Assembly (NCBI RefSeq): GCF_003751225.1
Contig: NZ_RJKE01000001.1
Location: 3,782,001-3,846,000 of the forward strand
Origin: Actinocorallia herbida
GTDB lineage: Bacteria > Actinomycetota > Actinomycetes > Streptosporangiales > Streptosporangiaceae
Reading direction: 5' to 3'
Length of the DNA: 64,000 bases
Each line of letters opens with the position of its first letter. The stretch's first letter is position 1. This document shows positions 27,103 to 35,096 of this stretch, piece after piece. Below the pieces are notes generated by a model, which was not told the DNA's origin, ran no database searches, and was given only the letters and a program-made list of their open reading frames with translations. The translations under genes and the position numbers were made by a program.

Positions 27103-28155
27103 TCACTCCGCCTCGCGCCGTTGCCGTCTCTGGCCCGGCCGGGAGGCGTCCGCGATCTCCTTCTCCAGGGCACGGGCCGCGGTGATGAGCTTGCGGATGA
27201 AGAGCTGGACGCTGGCGGGCTGCTCCGGGTCGTACCCATGGGCCCGGTGAAGGGATCCTGGAGAGCCCGGCTTCGCCGGGGAGCCCGTCACCGGGCCGGC
27301 GAGCGTGGTGATGCCGATGGCCCGGGGAACGGTGTCCAGGTCGGTGTCGAGGACCGTCAGGCCCGGGGTGTTGCGGCCGATGAGGACGGGGAGGGGCGCG
27401 ATGGCGTCGGTGGCGCGGAGGATGGCCTGGACGGTGAGGATGGTGGAGCACTCGATGACGTCCGAAGGCAGCGGGAGGTCTTCGGCGCGGAAGAGGTCGT
27501 CGATCTCGGCGCGCAGGAGGCTCGGCGCGTTCGGCAGGATCCACGGGTAGGCGAGCAGGTTCTTCAGGCCGCGTTCCTGCGCGTCGACGGCGGGGTGGCC
27601 CTGCCGGACGACGAGGCGGACCGGCTCGTCGTACAGGCGCAGCCGGCGCAGCGGCTCGGCGGCCGGATCGGTGCGGGGCTGCAACCGGCCGACGAGCAGA
27701 TCGACGTCGCTGCGGCCCAGCAGGGCCGTCAGCTCCTCGTTGCCCGCCTCGATCACGGTGACCGCGACGGTGGGGTGCTCCCGCTTGAGCTCGATGAGCG
27801 CGTTGGGGATGAGCGCGTAGGCCCCGGCGAGGTTGGTGCCCACCCGGACGGGTTCTAGCCCTACCCGCTGGAGTTCGCTGATCCGGACGCCCGCGGTCCT
27901 GATGTTGCCCAGCACGCGGTGGGCGTGCGCGATGAGGATCTCCCCGGCCGGGGTGGGCCGGACGCCGCGCGGGCCGCGGGTGAACAGCTCGACGCCCAGC
28001 GCCGCCTCGACCTCGCGCAGGCTCCGGGTGACCACCGGCTGGGTGACGTGCAGGACCTGGGCCGTGCGCAGCAGCGTGCCCTCGCGGGCGATCGTGGTGA
28101 CCAGGGTGAGATGGCGGAGCTTGAGCCGCCCGTCGAGGAGCCGTTCCGGATCCAT
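27103..28155 (-). CDS. LysR-family regulator with in-frame palindromic insertion
   Basis: A 350-residue LysR protein. The winged HTH is LRTAQVLHVTQPVVTRSLRE (about residues 27-46) and LGVELFTRGPRGVRPTPAGE, and the effector domain follows (residues 95-300). It resembles the PcaQ/GbpR-type regulators of aromatic catabolism. Near residues 288-305 an extra proline/glycine-rich segment VTGSPAKPGSPGSLHRAHG interrupts the last part of the effector domain; it is encoded by the 66-bp element at 27238-27294. The start at 28155 has GGGAGGG. It is divergent from the catabolic operon and presumably its activator. Confidence 0.88.
   Translation of the reverse strand: MDPERLLDGRLKLRHLTLVTTIAREGTLLRTAQVLHVTQPVVTRSLREVEAALGVELFTRGPRGVRPTPAGEILIAHAHRVLGNIRTAGVRISELQRVGLEPVRVGTNLAGAYALIPNALIELKREHPTVAVTVIEAGNEELTALLGRSDVDLLVGRLQPRTDPAAEPLRRLRLYDEPVRLVVRQGHPAVDAQERGLKNLLAYPWILPNAPSLLRAEIDDLFRAEDLPLPSDVIECSTILTVQAILRATDAIAPLPVLIGRNTPGLTVLDTDLDTVPRAIGITTLAGPVTGSPAKPGSPGSLHRAHGYDPEQPASVQLFIRKLITAARALEKEIADASRPGQRRQRREAE
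27238..27294 (+). repeat. Palindromic element copy inside LysR gene
   Basis: Aligns to the 66-bp unit of the sigma gene from ATGGGC onward; the right 31 bases are identical. It has the same orientation relative to the host gene but is read in a different frame: here it encodes PVTGSPAKPGSP, whereas in the sigma gene it encodes GDGLPGEAGLPK. Confidence 0.8.
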
Positions 28156-28194
28156 CCGCCCTCCCGCGCGCTTCACCTGAATACCCTGGCGTCT

Positions 28195-28239
28195 GACTAT
28201 GTCCTGGGAAGCATATCCAGACTCGGATAGGCATTATTC
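28195..28239 (+). promoter_or_regulatory. LysR-regulon box between lysR and catabolic operon
   Basis: The 45-bp partner of 23839-23883. It lies 30 bp before the cyclase start and 39 bp from the LysR start, the usual place for a LysR activation and autoregulation site. Short palindromes such as ATAGGCATTAT are visible. Confidence 0.65.
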
Positions 28240-28269
28240 ACCGCGCTTGATCACGGCCACGATGAACCC

Positions 28270-29076
28270 ATGACCAGCCCATACACCGCCGCGACCGCCC
28301 CCGGGATTCTCGGCGCGCTCGGCGCCGCGCTGCTGGACGGCTCCGTCGAGGTCGTCGACCTCACGGCGCCGCTGAGCGCCGCCACCCCGGTGCTGCCGCT
28401 GCCGCCGGGCATGGCCCCGATCCCGCCGTTCGCCCTGGAGGAACTCGCCAGGTACGACGCGGCGGGCGGCGACATCTCCTACCAGAACGGCCTGCACACC
28501 GGCGAGCACGTCGGGACCCACTTCGACGCCCCCTGCCACTGGATCACCGGGATCGACCACGGCGACGTCGCCTCGGTCCCCGTCGACCGGCTCGTCGCGC
28601 CCGCGGTCGTCATCGACGTCACCGCGCGGGTCGCCGAAGACCCGGACTTCGTTCTGCAGGTCGCCGACCTCCGCGCCTGGGAGCGCGAGCACGGGGGGCT
28701 CCCGCGCGGCTGGCTGCTCGTCCGGAGCGGCTGGTCGAGCCGCGGCGACGACCAGGCGGCGTTCCTCAACGCGGACGAGACCGGCCCGCACACGCCGGGC
28801 ATGTCCGCCGAGTGCGCGCGCTGGATCGCCGAGGAGACCCCGGTGCTCGGCGTGGGCGTGGAGACCATCGGCATCGACGCGGGCCTGGCGTTCGCCTTCG
28901 AGCCGCCGTTCCCGGCCCACCACCACCTCCTGGGCGCCGCCAAGTACGGCCTCACCCAGCTGCGCAACCTCGACCGGCTGCCCGTGACCGGCGCGGTGCT
29001 GGTAGGCGCGCCGTTGAAGATCGTGCACGGCTCCGGCAGCCCGGTCCGCGCGCTCGCGCTGGTCGCCCGCGGCTGA
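28270..29076 (+). CDS. Cyclase-family metal hydrolase (isatin hydrolase/kynurenine formamidase type)
   Basis: A 268-residue protein of the PF04199 'cyclase' family. The metal-binding signature HVGTHFDAPCH (HxGTHxDxPxH) is at about residues 80-90, with later conserved GVGVETIGID and PAHHHLLG. Known members hydrolyse isatin to isatinate or N-formylkynurenine to kynurenine, using manganese or zinc. It is the first gene of the six-enzyme operon that ends in aminomuconate metabolism. No clear ribosome binding site precedes the ATG. With a ThDP decarboxylase next to it rather than a kynureninase, isatin seems the better guess. Confidence 0.83.
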   Translation: MTSPYTAATAPGILGALGAALLDGSVEVVDLTAPLSAATPVLPLPPGMAPIPPFALEELARYDAAGGDISYQNGLHTGEHVGTHFDAPCHWITGIDHGDVASVPVDRLVAPAVVIDVTARVAEDPDFVLQVADLRAWEREHGGLPRGWLLVRSGWSSRGDDQAAFLNADETGPHTPGMSAECARWIAEETPVLGVGVETIGIDAGLAFAFEPPFPAHHHLLGAAKYGLTQLRNLDRLPVTGAVLVGAPLKIVHGSGSPVRALALVARG

Positions 29077-29123
29077 CACCGTCCCACCCCCTGCTCCGCC
29101 CCTTTAGTGAGGAACCTCCTGAG

Positions 29124-30764
29124 ATGCTTGTTCACGAAGCCATCGGTGACCACCTGGTGGACCTCGGTGTCCGCGCCGTCTTCGGCGTCGTCGGCAGCGG
29201 CAACTTCCACTTCACCCAGGCCATGGTGGAGCGCGGCGCCCGGTTCGTCGCCGCCCGGCACGAGGGCGGCGCGGCGACCATGGCCGACGCCTACGCGCGG
29301 ATGTCCGACGAGGTCGCCGTCCTGTCCCTGCACCAGGGCTGCGGCTACACGAACGCGATGACCGGGATCACCGAGGCCGCAAAGAGCCGGACCCCGCTGC
29401 TCGTGCTGACCGCCGAGGCGACCGCGCCCACCTCGAACTTCTTCATCGACCAGGCCGCCATGGCCGTGGCCGTCGGCGCGGTCACCCTGCGGGTGCGGAC
29501 CCCGCGGACCGCGCTGGAGGACATCGCCCGCGCCTACTCGATCTGCCGCGACCAGCGCAGGACCGTGGTCGTGAACGTGCCCATCGACGTGCAGGACATG
29601 GCGCTCGACTGCCTCAAGCCCCGGACCTTCCCGGCACCGGGGAACCCTGCCCCCGCGCCTCAGGCGCTCGCCGACTTCGTGCTCGCCCTCCAGCAGGCGA
29701 GCCGTCCGGTCTTCGTGGTCGGCCGCGGCGGCCGCACCGACGGCGCCCGCGCCGCGATCGGGGCGCTGGCCGACCAGGTCGGGGCCCTCGTCGCGACGTC
29801 CGCGGTCTCGCGCGGGATGTTCAACGACCACCCGTGGAGCATCGACGTGTCCGGCGGCTTCTCCTCGCCGTTGACCGCCGAACTCGTCTCCGGCGCCGAC
29901 CTGGTCGTCGGCTTCGGCTGCGCCCTGAACATGTGGACCATGCGGCACGGCAGGCTGATCGCCGACGACGCCACGGTGATCCAGGTCGACACCGACCCGG
30001 CCGCGCTCGGCCGCGTCCGCGAGATCGACCTCGGCGTCCTGGGCGGCGCCACCGAGACCGCGGCCGCCGCGCTGGGCGCGCTGCGCGACCTCGACGACAC
30101 CGCGCGGTCCGGCTACCGCTCGCCGGAGCTGCGGCGACGCATCGCCGAGGGCCTGCGCTGGACCCAGGTGGCCTACACCGACGCCTCGACCGGCGACCGC
30201 ATCGACCCGCGGACGCTCAGCTCCGCGCTCAACGACCTGCTGCCCGCCGAACGGGTCGTCTCGGTCGACTCGGGCAACTTCCTCGGCTACGCCTCGATGT
30301 ACCTCGACGTGCCCGACGAATACGGCTTCTGCTTCACCCAGGCCTTCCAGTCCGTCGGCCTCGGCCTGGCCACGGCGGTCGGCGCGGCGCTCGCGCAGCC
30401 CGGACGGCTCCCGGTGGCCGCGTGCGGCGACGGCGGGTTCCTGATGGGCATCTCCGAACTGGAGACCGTCGTCCGGCTGGGGCTGCCGATGCTCGTCATC
30501 GTCTACAACGACGCGCAGTACGGGGCCGAGGTGCACCACTTCGGCGCGGCCGCGCCCGGCATGGCCAATGTGCGCTTCCCCGACTCCGACCTCGCCGCGA
30601 TCGCACGCGGATACGGGTGCGACGCGCTGTCGGTCAGATCGCTCGCGGACCTCGCGCCCGTCAAGGACTGGCTGTCGGCCGGGCCGAAGCGGCCGCTGGT
30701 CATCGACGCGAAGATCGTCTCGGACGAGGGGGCCTGGTGGCTCCAGGAAGCCTTCGGGCACTGA
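29124..30764 (+). CDS. ThDP-dependent decarboxylase-like enzyme
   Basis: A 546-residue thiamine-diphosphate enzyme of the benzoylformate decarboxylase/acetolactate synthase superfamily. The catalytic glutamate is in ARHEGGAATMADAYAR (about residue 48), the central domain follows (FVVGRGGRTDGARAAIG), and the ThDP/Mg motif is CGDGGFLMGISELETV...YNDAQYG near residue 435. Placed after the cyclase, it could decarboxylate isatinate (2-aminobenzoylformate) to 2-aminobenzaldehyde, a close analogue of the benzoylformate reaction. This step is inference. ATG 29124 has a weak GAGGAA upstream; the gap after the cyclase gene is 47 bp. Confidence 0.85.
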   Translation: MLVHEAIGDHLVDLGVRAVFGVVGSGNFHFTQAMVERGARFVAARHEGGAATMADAYARMSDEVAVLSLHQGCGYTNAMTGITEAAKSRTPLLVLTAEATAPTSNFFIDQAAMAVAVGAVTLRVRTPRTALEDIARAYSICRDQRRTVVVNVPIDVQDMALDCLKPRTFPAPGNPAPAPQALADFVLALQQASRPVFVVGRGGRTDGARAAIGALADQVGALVATSAVSRGMFNDHPWSIDVSGGFSSPLTAELVSGADLVVGFGCALNMWTMRHGRLIADDATVIQVDTDPAALGRVREIDLGVLGGATETAAAALGALRDLDDTARSGYRSPELRRRIAEGLRWTQVAYTDASTGDRIDPRTLSSALNDLLPAERVVSVDSGNFLGYASMYLDVPDEYGFCFTQAFQSVGLGLATAVGAALAQPGRLPVAACGDGGFLMGISELETVVRLGLPMLVIVYNDAQYGAEVHHFGAAAPGMANVRFPDSDLAAIARGYGCDALSVRSLADLAPVKDWLSAGPKRPLVIDAKIVSDEGAWWLQEAFGH

Positions 30765-30799
30765 ACCGCGAGACACCGGACCCGAGGGAGTCATTCGAC

Positions 30800-32257
30800 A
30801 TGCGTGAATACCGCAACTACGTGGACGGCGAGTTCGTCGCCGGCGTCCGCACCTTCCCGGACGTCGACCCGGTGGACGGCACCGTCGTCGCCCGGGTCCA
30901 CGAGGCCGACGCCGGGCTCGTCGACCGGGCCGTGACCGCCGCCCGCCGCGCGCTCACCGGCCCCTGGGCCGCCCTGACGGTCAGGCGGCGCTGCGAGCTG
31001 ATGCGCCGGATCGCCGACGAGATCGACCGCCGCGCCGAAGACCTGCTCGACGCGGAGGTCCGCGACACCGGCAAACCGGAGCGGCGCGCCCGCGAACTGG
31101 ACATCGCCCGCGCCGCGGCGAACTTCCGGGTCTTCGCCGACGTGGTCGCCGCCGAGGGGGTCGAGTCCTTCCTCACCGAGTACGGCGAGGCACAGCGGGC
31201 GCTGAACTACGTCGTCCGCAGGCCGCTCGGCGTCGTCGCGGCGATCGTCCCGTGGAACCTTCCGCTGCTGCTGCTCACCTGGAAGCTCGCCCCGGCCCTC
31301 GCGCTGGGCAACACCGTGGTGGTCAAGCCGTCGGAAGAGACGCCCGGGTCGGCGACCGTGCTCGCCGAGGTCATGGCCGCGTGCGGCGTCCCGCCCGGCG
31401 TGTTCAACCTCGTCCACGGGTTCGGCAACGGGTCGGCGGGCCAGTTCCTCACCGAGCACGACGATGTCGACGGCGTGACGTTCACGGGCTCGTCGGCGAC
31501 CGGCGCGCGGATCATGGCGACCGTCGCGCCCCGGGTGAAGCCCGTCTCCTTCGAACTCGGCGGCAAGAACGCGGCGCTGGTCTTCGCCGACGCCGACCTC
31601 GACGCGGCGGTCGCCGGGCTCACTCAGTCGATCTTCGCCAACACCGGCCAGGTCTGTCTGTGCACCGAGCGCGTGTACCTCGAACGGCCGATCTTCGACG
31701 AGGTCGCCGCCCGGCTGACCGAGGCCGCCGAAGGGCTCAGGCTCGGCGCGCCCGCGGACCCCGCCACGACGACCGGCCCGCTGATCTCCCAGGCGCACCG
31801 GCAGAAGGTACTGTCCTACCTGGAACTCGCGAAAGCGGAAGGCGCCAAGGTCCTCACCGGCGGCGGCGTCCCCGTGATGCCCGAGCCGCTCGCGGGCGGG
31901 AGCTGGATCGAGCCGACGCTCTGGACGGGCCTGACCAACCGCAGCCGCGTCGTGCGGGAGGAGATCTTCGGCCCGGTCGCGGCGCTCATCCCGTTCGACA
32001 CCGAGGCCGAGGCGATCCGGCTGGCCAACGATTCGGACTACGGCCTCGCCGCCTCCGTCTGGACCACGGACCTCGCGCGCGGCCACCGGGTCGCGGCCCG
32101 CATGAACGTGGGCATCTCCTGGGTGAACACCTGGTTCCTGCGCGAGCTGCGGTCGCCGTTCGGCGGCGCCGGACTGTCCGGGATCGGGCGCGAGGGCGGC
32201 CGGCACTCCCTGGAGTTCTACACCGAGCAGACCAACGTCTGCGTGGCCCTCGGATGA
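30800..32257 (+). CDS. 2-Aminomuconate semialdehyde dehydrogenase-like aldehyde dehydrogenase
   Basis: A 485-residue NAD-dependent aldehyde dehydrogenase. Motifs: PWNLPLLLLTWKLAPALALGN, the glutamate in SFELGGKNAALVF, and the nucleophile Cys286 in FANTGQVCLCTERVY. The GQVCLCTERVY pattern and SWVNTWFLRELRSPFGG tail are typical of the 2-aminomuconate/2-hydroxymuconate semialdehyde dehydrogenase group (AmnC, NbaE). It would oxidise aminomuconate semialdehyde to 2-aminomuconate. The context, with dioxygenase, ACMS decarboxylase and deaminase genes downstream, supports this strongly. It might also oxidise 2-aminobenzaldehyde. Confidence 0.88.
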   Translation: MREYRNYVDGEFVAGVRTFPDVDPVDGTVVARVHEADAGLVDRAVTAARRALTGPWAALTVRRRCELMRRIADEIDRRAEDLLDAEVRDTGKPERRARELDIARAAANFRVFADVVAAEGVESFLTEYGEAQRALNYVVRRPLGVVAAIVPWNLPLLLLTWKLAPALALGNTVVVKPSEETPGSATVLAEVMAACGVPPGVFNLVHGFGNGSAGQFLTEHDDVDGVTFTGSSATGARIMATVAPRVKPVSFELGGKNAALVFADADLDAAVAGLTQSIFANTGQVCLCTERVYLERPIFDEVAARLTEAAEGLRLGAPADPATTTGPLISQAHRQKVLSYLELAKAEGAKVLTGGGVPVMPEPLAGGSWIEPTLWTGLTNRSRVVREEIFGPVAALIPFDTEAEAIRLANDSDYGLAASVWTTDLARGHRVAARMNVGISWVNTWFLRELRSPFGGAGLSGIGREGGRHSLEFYTEQTNVCVALG

Positions 32258-32283
32258 GGGCCCTACCGAAGGAAGAGCACACC

Positions 32284-33075
32284 GTGACCAGCAACGACGA
32301 GGCGGTGAAGGCGGCCGCGGACCGGTTGCACGAGGCCGTCGAGACCGCACGCCCGATCATCGACGACGGCACCTGGCCGGACCTCGACCTCGCGCAGGCG
32401 TACGCCGCGCAGGCGGATCTCGTGGGCCGCAGGCTCGCCCGCGGCGAGCGGCAGAGCGGGCTCAAGCTGGGCTTCACCAGCCTGGCCAAGATGGCGCAGA
32501 TGGGCGTCTCCGAGATCATCGCGGGGCGGCTCACCGACGCGATGGCGGTCCCCGACGGCGGCACGCTGGACGTCGCGGGCCTCATCCACCCGCGGGTCGA
32601 GCCGGAGATCTGCTTCCGGGTCGCCAGGGACGTCGACCTCGCGGACGGGCCCGAGGCGCTGCTCGCGGCGGTCGACGCGGTCGCGCCCGCGCTCGAGGTG
32701 ATCGACTCCCGCTACGACGGGTTCAGTTTCGACCTGCCGCGCGTGGTCGCCGACAACACTTCGGCGGCGGCGTACGCGATCGGCCCCTGGTCGGCGCTGG
32801 ACCGCGCCGGGATCGGCGACCTCGCCGTCTCCATGGAGCTGACGGACGCGCCCACCACGCGCGGGAGCACCCAGGCGATCCTCGGCGATCCGCTCGACGC
32901 GCTCCGCCGTCTCGCCGCCATCGGCGCGGCGCACGGCTTCACGATCCACGAGGGTGAGCTCGTCCTCGCCGGTGCCGCCACGGCGGCCGCGCCCCTGCCG
33001 CTCGGAACGGTTCGGGTCGCGGTGGCCACGCTCGGCGAGGTCGCGATCACCGTGGTCGACGGGCGGACGCCGTGA
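32284..33075 (+). CDS. 4-Oxalocrotonate decarboxylase/2-oxopent-4-enoate hydratase family
   Basis: A 263-residue member of the hydratase/decarboxylase branch of the fumarylacetoacetase superfamily. Typical motifs: [32 protein letters not shown] with metal-binding glutamates, and [16 protein letters not shown]. In aminomuconate pathways two such enzymes exist, the decarboxylase and the hydratase; only one is here, and its position before the deaminase favours the decarboxylase. The start is GTG 32284 after GAAGGAAGAG. The stop overlaps the RidA gene (GTGA). Confidence 0.83.
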   Translation: MTSNDEAVKAAADRLHEAVETARPIIDDGTWPDLDLAQAYAAQADLVGRRLARGERQSGLKLGFTSLAKMAQMGVSEIIAGRLTDAMAVPDGGTLDVAGLIHPRVEPEICFRVARDVDLADGPEALLAAVDAVAPALEVIDSRYDGFSFDLPRVVADNTSAAAYAIGPWSALDRAGIGDLAVSMELTDAPTTRGSTQAILGDPLDALRRLAAIGAAHGFTIHEGELVLAGAATAAAPLPLGTVRVAVATLGEVAITVVDGRTP

Positions 33076-33509
33076 GCGGCGTCGTCGCCGGGATGGCCGT
33101 CCCGCGCGGGAGGTTCCCGCACGTCAAGGTCGTCGGCGATCTGATCTTCGTCTCGGGGACCAGCAGCAGACGGCCGGACAACGGCTTCGCCGGCGCGTCC
33201 GTCGACGCGATGGGCGTCACCGACCTCGACATCCGGGCGCAGACCCGCGCGGTGATCGAGAACATCCGGGCGATCCTCGCCTCCGTCGGCGCCGGACTCG
33301 ACGACCTCGCGCAGCTCACCGCCTACCTGGTGAACATGAACGACTTCGGCGGCTACAACGAGGTCTACGCCGAGTACTTCGACGAGTCCGGCCCGACCCG
33401 GACGACCGTCGCCGTCCACCAGCTGCCGCACCCGCTGCTGCTCATCGAGATCCAGGCCGTCGCCGTCCGGCCGAAGCCCGGCCCCACCACCGACCAGGAG
33501 CAGTCATGA
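33072..33509 (+). CDS. RidA-family 2-aminomuconate deaminase
   Basis: A 145-residue RidA/YjgF-like protein. Conserved parts: [18 protein letters not shown], the helix [27 protein letters not shown], and the C-terminal [10 protein letters not shown]. In the 3-hydroxyanthranilate route a RidA-type enzyme (AmnD/NbaF) hydrolyses 2-aminomuconate to 4-oxalocrotonate and ammonia. Both ends overlap the neighbouring genes by four bases, so translation is tightly coupled. Confidence 0.87.
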   Translation: MSGVVAGMAVPRGRFPHVKVVGDLIFVSGTSSRRPDNGFAGASVDAMGVTDLDIRAQTRAVIENIRAILASVGAGLDDLAQLTAYLVNMNDFGGYNEVYAEYFDESGPTRTTVAVHQLPHPLLLIEIQAVAVRPKPGPTTDQEQS

Positions 33510-34030
33510 CCGAGATCCCCCCTGTCTTCAACTTCGAGAAGTGGGTCGCCGAGCACGCCGACCAGCTCAAGCCGCCGGTCAACAACCAGCAGATGTGGGA
33601 GCCCGCCGGCGACTTCATCGTGCAGGTCGTCGGCGGCCCGAACCAGCGCACGGACTACCACCTCGACCCGTACGAGGAGTGGTTCTACCAGGTCAAGGGC
33701 GACATGCACATCAACCTGATGACCGACGACGGGCCGCGCCGCGTCGACGTCCGGGAGGGCGAGATGTGGATGCTGCCGCGCGGTGTGCACCACTCGCCGC
33801 AGCGTCCGGAGCCCGGCTCGATCGGCATCGTGATCGAGCGGATCCGTGAGACGGGCACCCTGGAGAAGTTCGTCTGGTTCTGCCTCGACTGCGACGCGCA
33901 GGTGCACGAGGTCGAGCTCCAGGTGCAGGACATCGTCGCCGATCTGCCGCCGGTCTTCGAGCTGTTCTACGGCTCCACCGAGGCCCGGACCTGCCGCGAC
34001 TGCGGCGCGCTGCACCCCGGGAAGGGCTGA
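33506..34030 (+). CDS. nbaC: 3-Hydroxyanthranilate 3,4-dioxygenase
   Basis: A 174-residue cupin dioxygenase that opens the ring of 3-hydroxyanthranilate to 2-amino-3-carboxymuconate semialdehyde. It begins [22 protein letters not shown], as in the family. Iron ligands are His52 and Glu58 ([13 protein letters not shown]) and His96 ([10 protein letters not shown]). The C-terminal CxxC pairs (CLDCD and CRDCG) form the rubredoxin-like iron site of the bacterial enzyme. The length matches bacterial HAO. The ATG overlaps the RidA stop. This is the surest anchor for the function of the operon. Confidence 0.93.
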   Translation: MTEIPPVFNFEKWVAEHADQLKPPVNNQQMWEPAGDFIVQVVGGPNQRTDYHLDPYEEWFYQVKGDMHINLMTDDGPRRVDVREGEMWMLPRGVHHSPQRPEPGSIGIVIERIRETGTLEKFVWFCLDCDAQVHEVELQVQDIVADLPPVFELFYGSTEARTCRDCGALHPGKG

Positions 34031-34037
34031 GGCGGAC

Positions 34038-35021
34038 GTGACGAGCAGCATCGACGTCCATTCCCACTACGTGCCGAGGGGCTGGCCCGCGCTTCCCGGA
34101 GATGAGGCCCCGCGCCTGGAGGTCCGCAGTGAGCGCGAGGCGATGATCATGGTGGGCTCGAAGGAGTTCCGCCGGATCACCGCCGAGGCGTGGGATCCCG
34201 AGGTCCGGCTCGCCGACATGGACGCCGACGACGTGGCGGTCCAGGTGGTGTCGCCCACCCCGGTGTTCTTCTCGTACGGCGATGACCCCGCGGACGCGGC
34301 CAAGGTCTCCCGGATCTTCAACGAACTCGCGTTGGAGATCACCGACGCGTCGGACCGGTTGATTCCGTTCTGCCAGGTGCCGCTCCAGGACACCGACGCG
34401 GCCTGCGCCGAACTCGAACGGGCGATCGCCGACGGCCACGCCGGCGTCGAGATCGGCAACCACGTCGGTGACCGGGACCTCGACGACGCCGGAATCCGCA
34501 CCTTCCTCCAGCACTGCGCCGCCCTCGACGTCCCGGTCTTCGTGCACCCGTGGGACATGCCGTCCGCCCCGCGCCTCGACCGCTGGATGGCCCAGTGGCT
34601 CACCGGCATGCCCGCCGAGACCCATCTGTCGATCCTGTCCCTGGTCCTCGGCGGCGTCTTCGACGACGTCGACCCCAGGCTCCGGATCTGCTTCGCGCAC
34701 GGCGGCGGCTCGTTCGCCTTCTGGCTGGGCCGCATGGACAACGCCTGGCGCGAACGCTACGACGTCATCGGCACCTCGATCCATCCACCGTCCCATTACA
34801 CCGACCGCTTCTCCGTCGACTCCGTCGTCTTCACCGAACCGTCCCTCCGCCTCCTCGTCGACACCCTCGGCCCGGCGCAGGTGATGGTAGGCGGCGACTA
34901 CCCCTACCCCTTGGGCGAACGCCCCGTGGGCCGCGTGGTCCGCGACGCGTCCTTCCTCACCGACCCCCAACGCACCCAGATCCTCCGCACCAACGCCGAA
35001 CGCTTCCTGGCCCGCCCCTGA
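34038..35021 (+). CDS. nbaD: Aminocarboxymuconate semialdehyde decarboxylase (ACMSD)
   Basis: A 327-residue amidohydrolase-fold decarboxylase. The HxH motif is DVHSHYVP at the N-terminus; HPWDMP, FAHGGGSFAFWLGR and GGDYPYPLGE follow, all characteristic of ACMSD. It converts 2-amino-3-carboxymuconate semialdehyde, made by the dioxygenase upstream, to 2-aminomuconate semialdehyde. The GTG at 34038 is 8 bp after the dioxygenase stop. Last gene of the operon; a strong hairpin follows. Confidence 0.92.
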   Translation: MTSSIDVHSHYVPRGWPALPGDEAPRLEVRSEREAMIMVGSKEFRRITAEAWDPEVRLADMDADDVAVQVVSPTPVFFSYGDDPADAAKVSRIFNELALEITDASDRLIPFCQVPLQDTDAACAELERAIADGHAGVEIGNHVGDRDLDDAGIRTFLQHCAALDVPVFVHPWDMPSAPRLDRWMAQWLTGMPAETHLSILSLVLGGVFDDVDPRLRICFAHGGGSFAFWLGRMDNAWRERYDVIGTSIHPPSHYTDRFSVDSVVFTEPSLRLLVDTLGPAQVMVGGDYPYPLGERPVGRVVRDASFLTDPQRTQILRTNAERFLARP

Positions 35022-35036
35022 CCGGCGGACCCGGAC

Positions 35037-35077
35037 CGCCACGCGACCGGTGGCCTCCGGCCGCCGGTCGCGTGGCG
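35037..35077 (+). terminator. Hairpin terminator of the aminomuconate operon
   Basis: Perfect 14-bp stem, 35037-35050 with 35064-35077, 13-nt loop, 15 bp after the ACMSD stop. Confidence 0.78.
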
Positions 35078-35096
35078 TACGCGGGGTGGCGGTCTC

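Noticed and set aside
27103-28155. LysR gene as a pseudogene because of the insertion
   Set aside because: The reading frame stays open, the start and HTH are intact, and the inserted segment lies near the end of the effector domain.
28270-35021. Tryptophan-to-kynurenine degradation operon
   Set aside because: No tryptophan dioxygenase, kynurenine monooxygenase or kynureninase gene is present; a ThDP decarboxylase and a permease for heterocycles are, which fits another upper pathway better. Not fully excluded.
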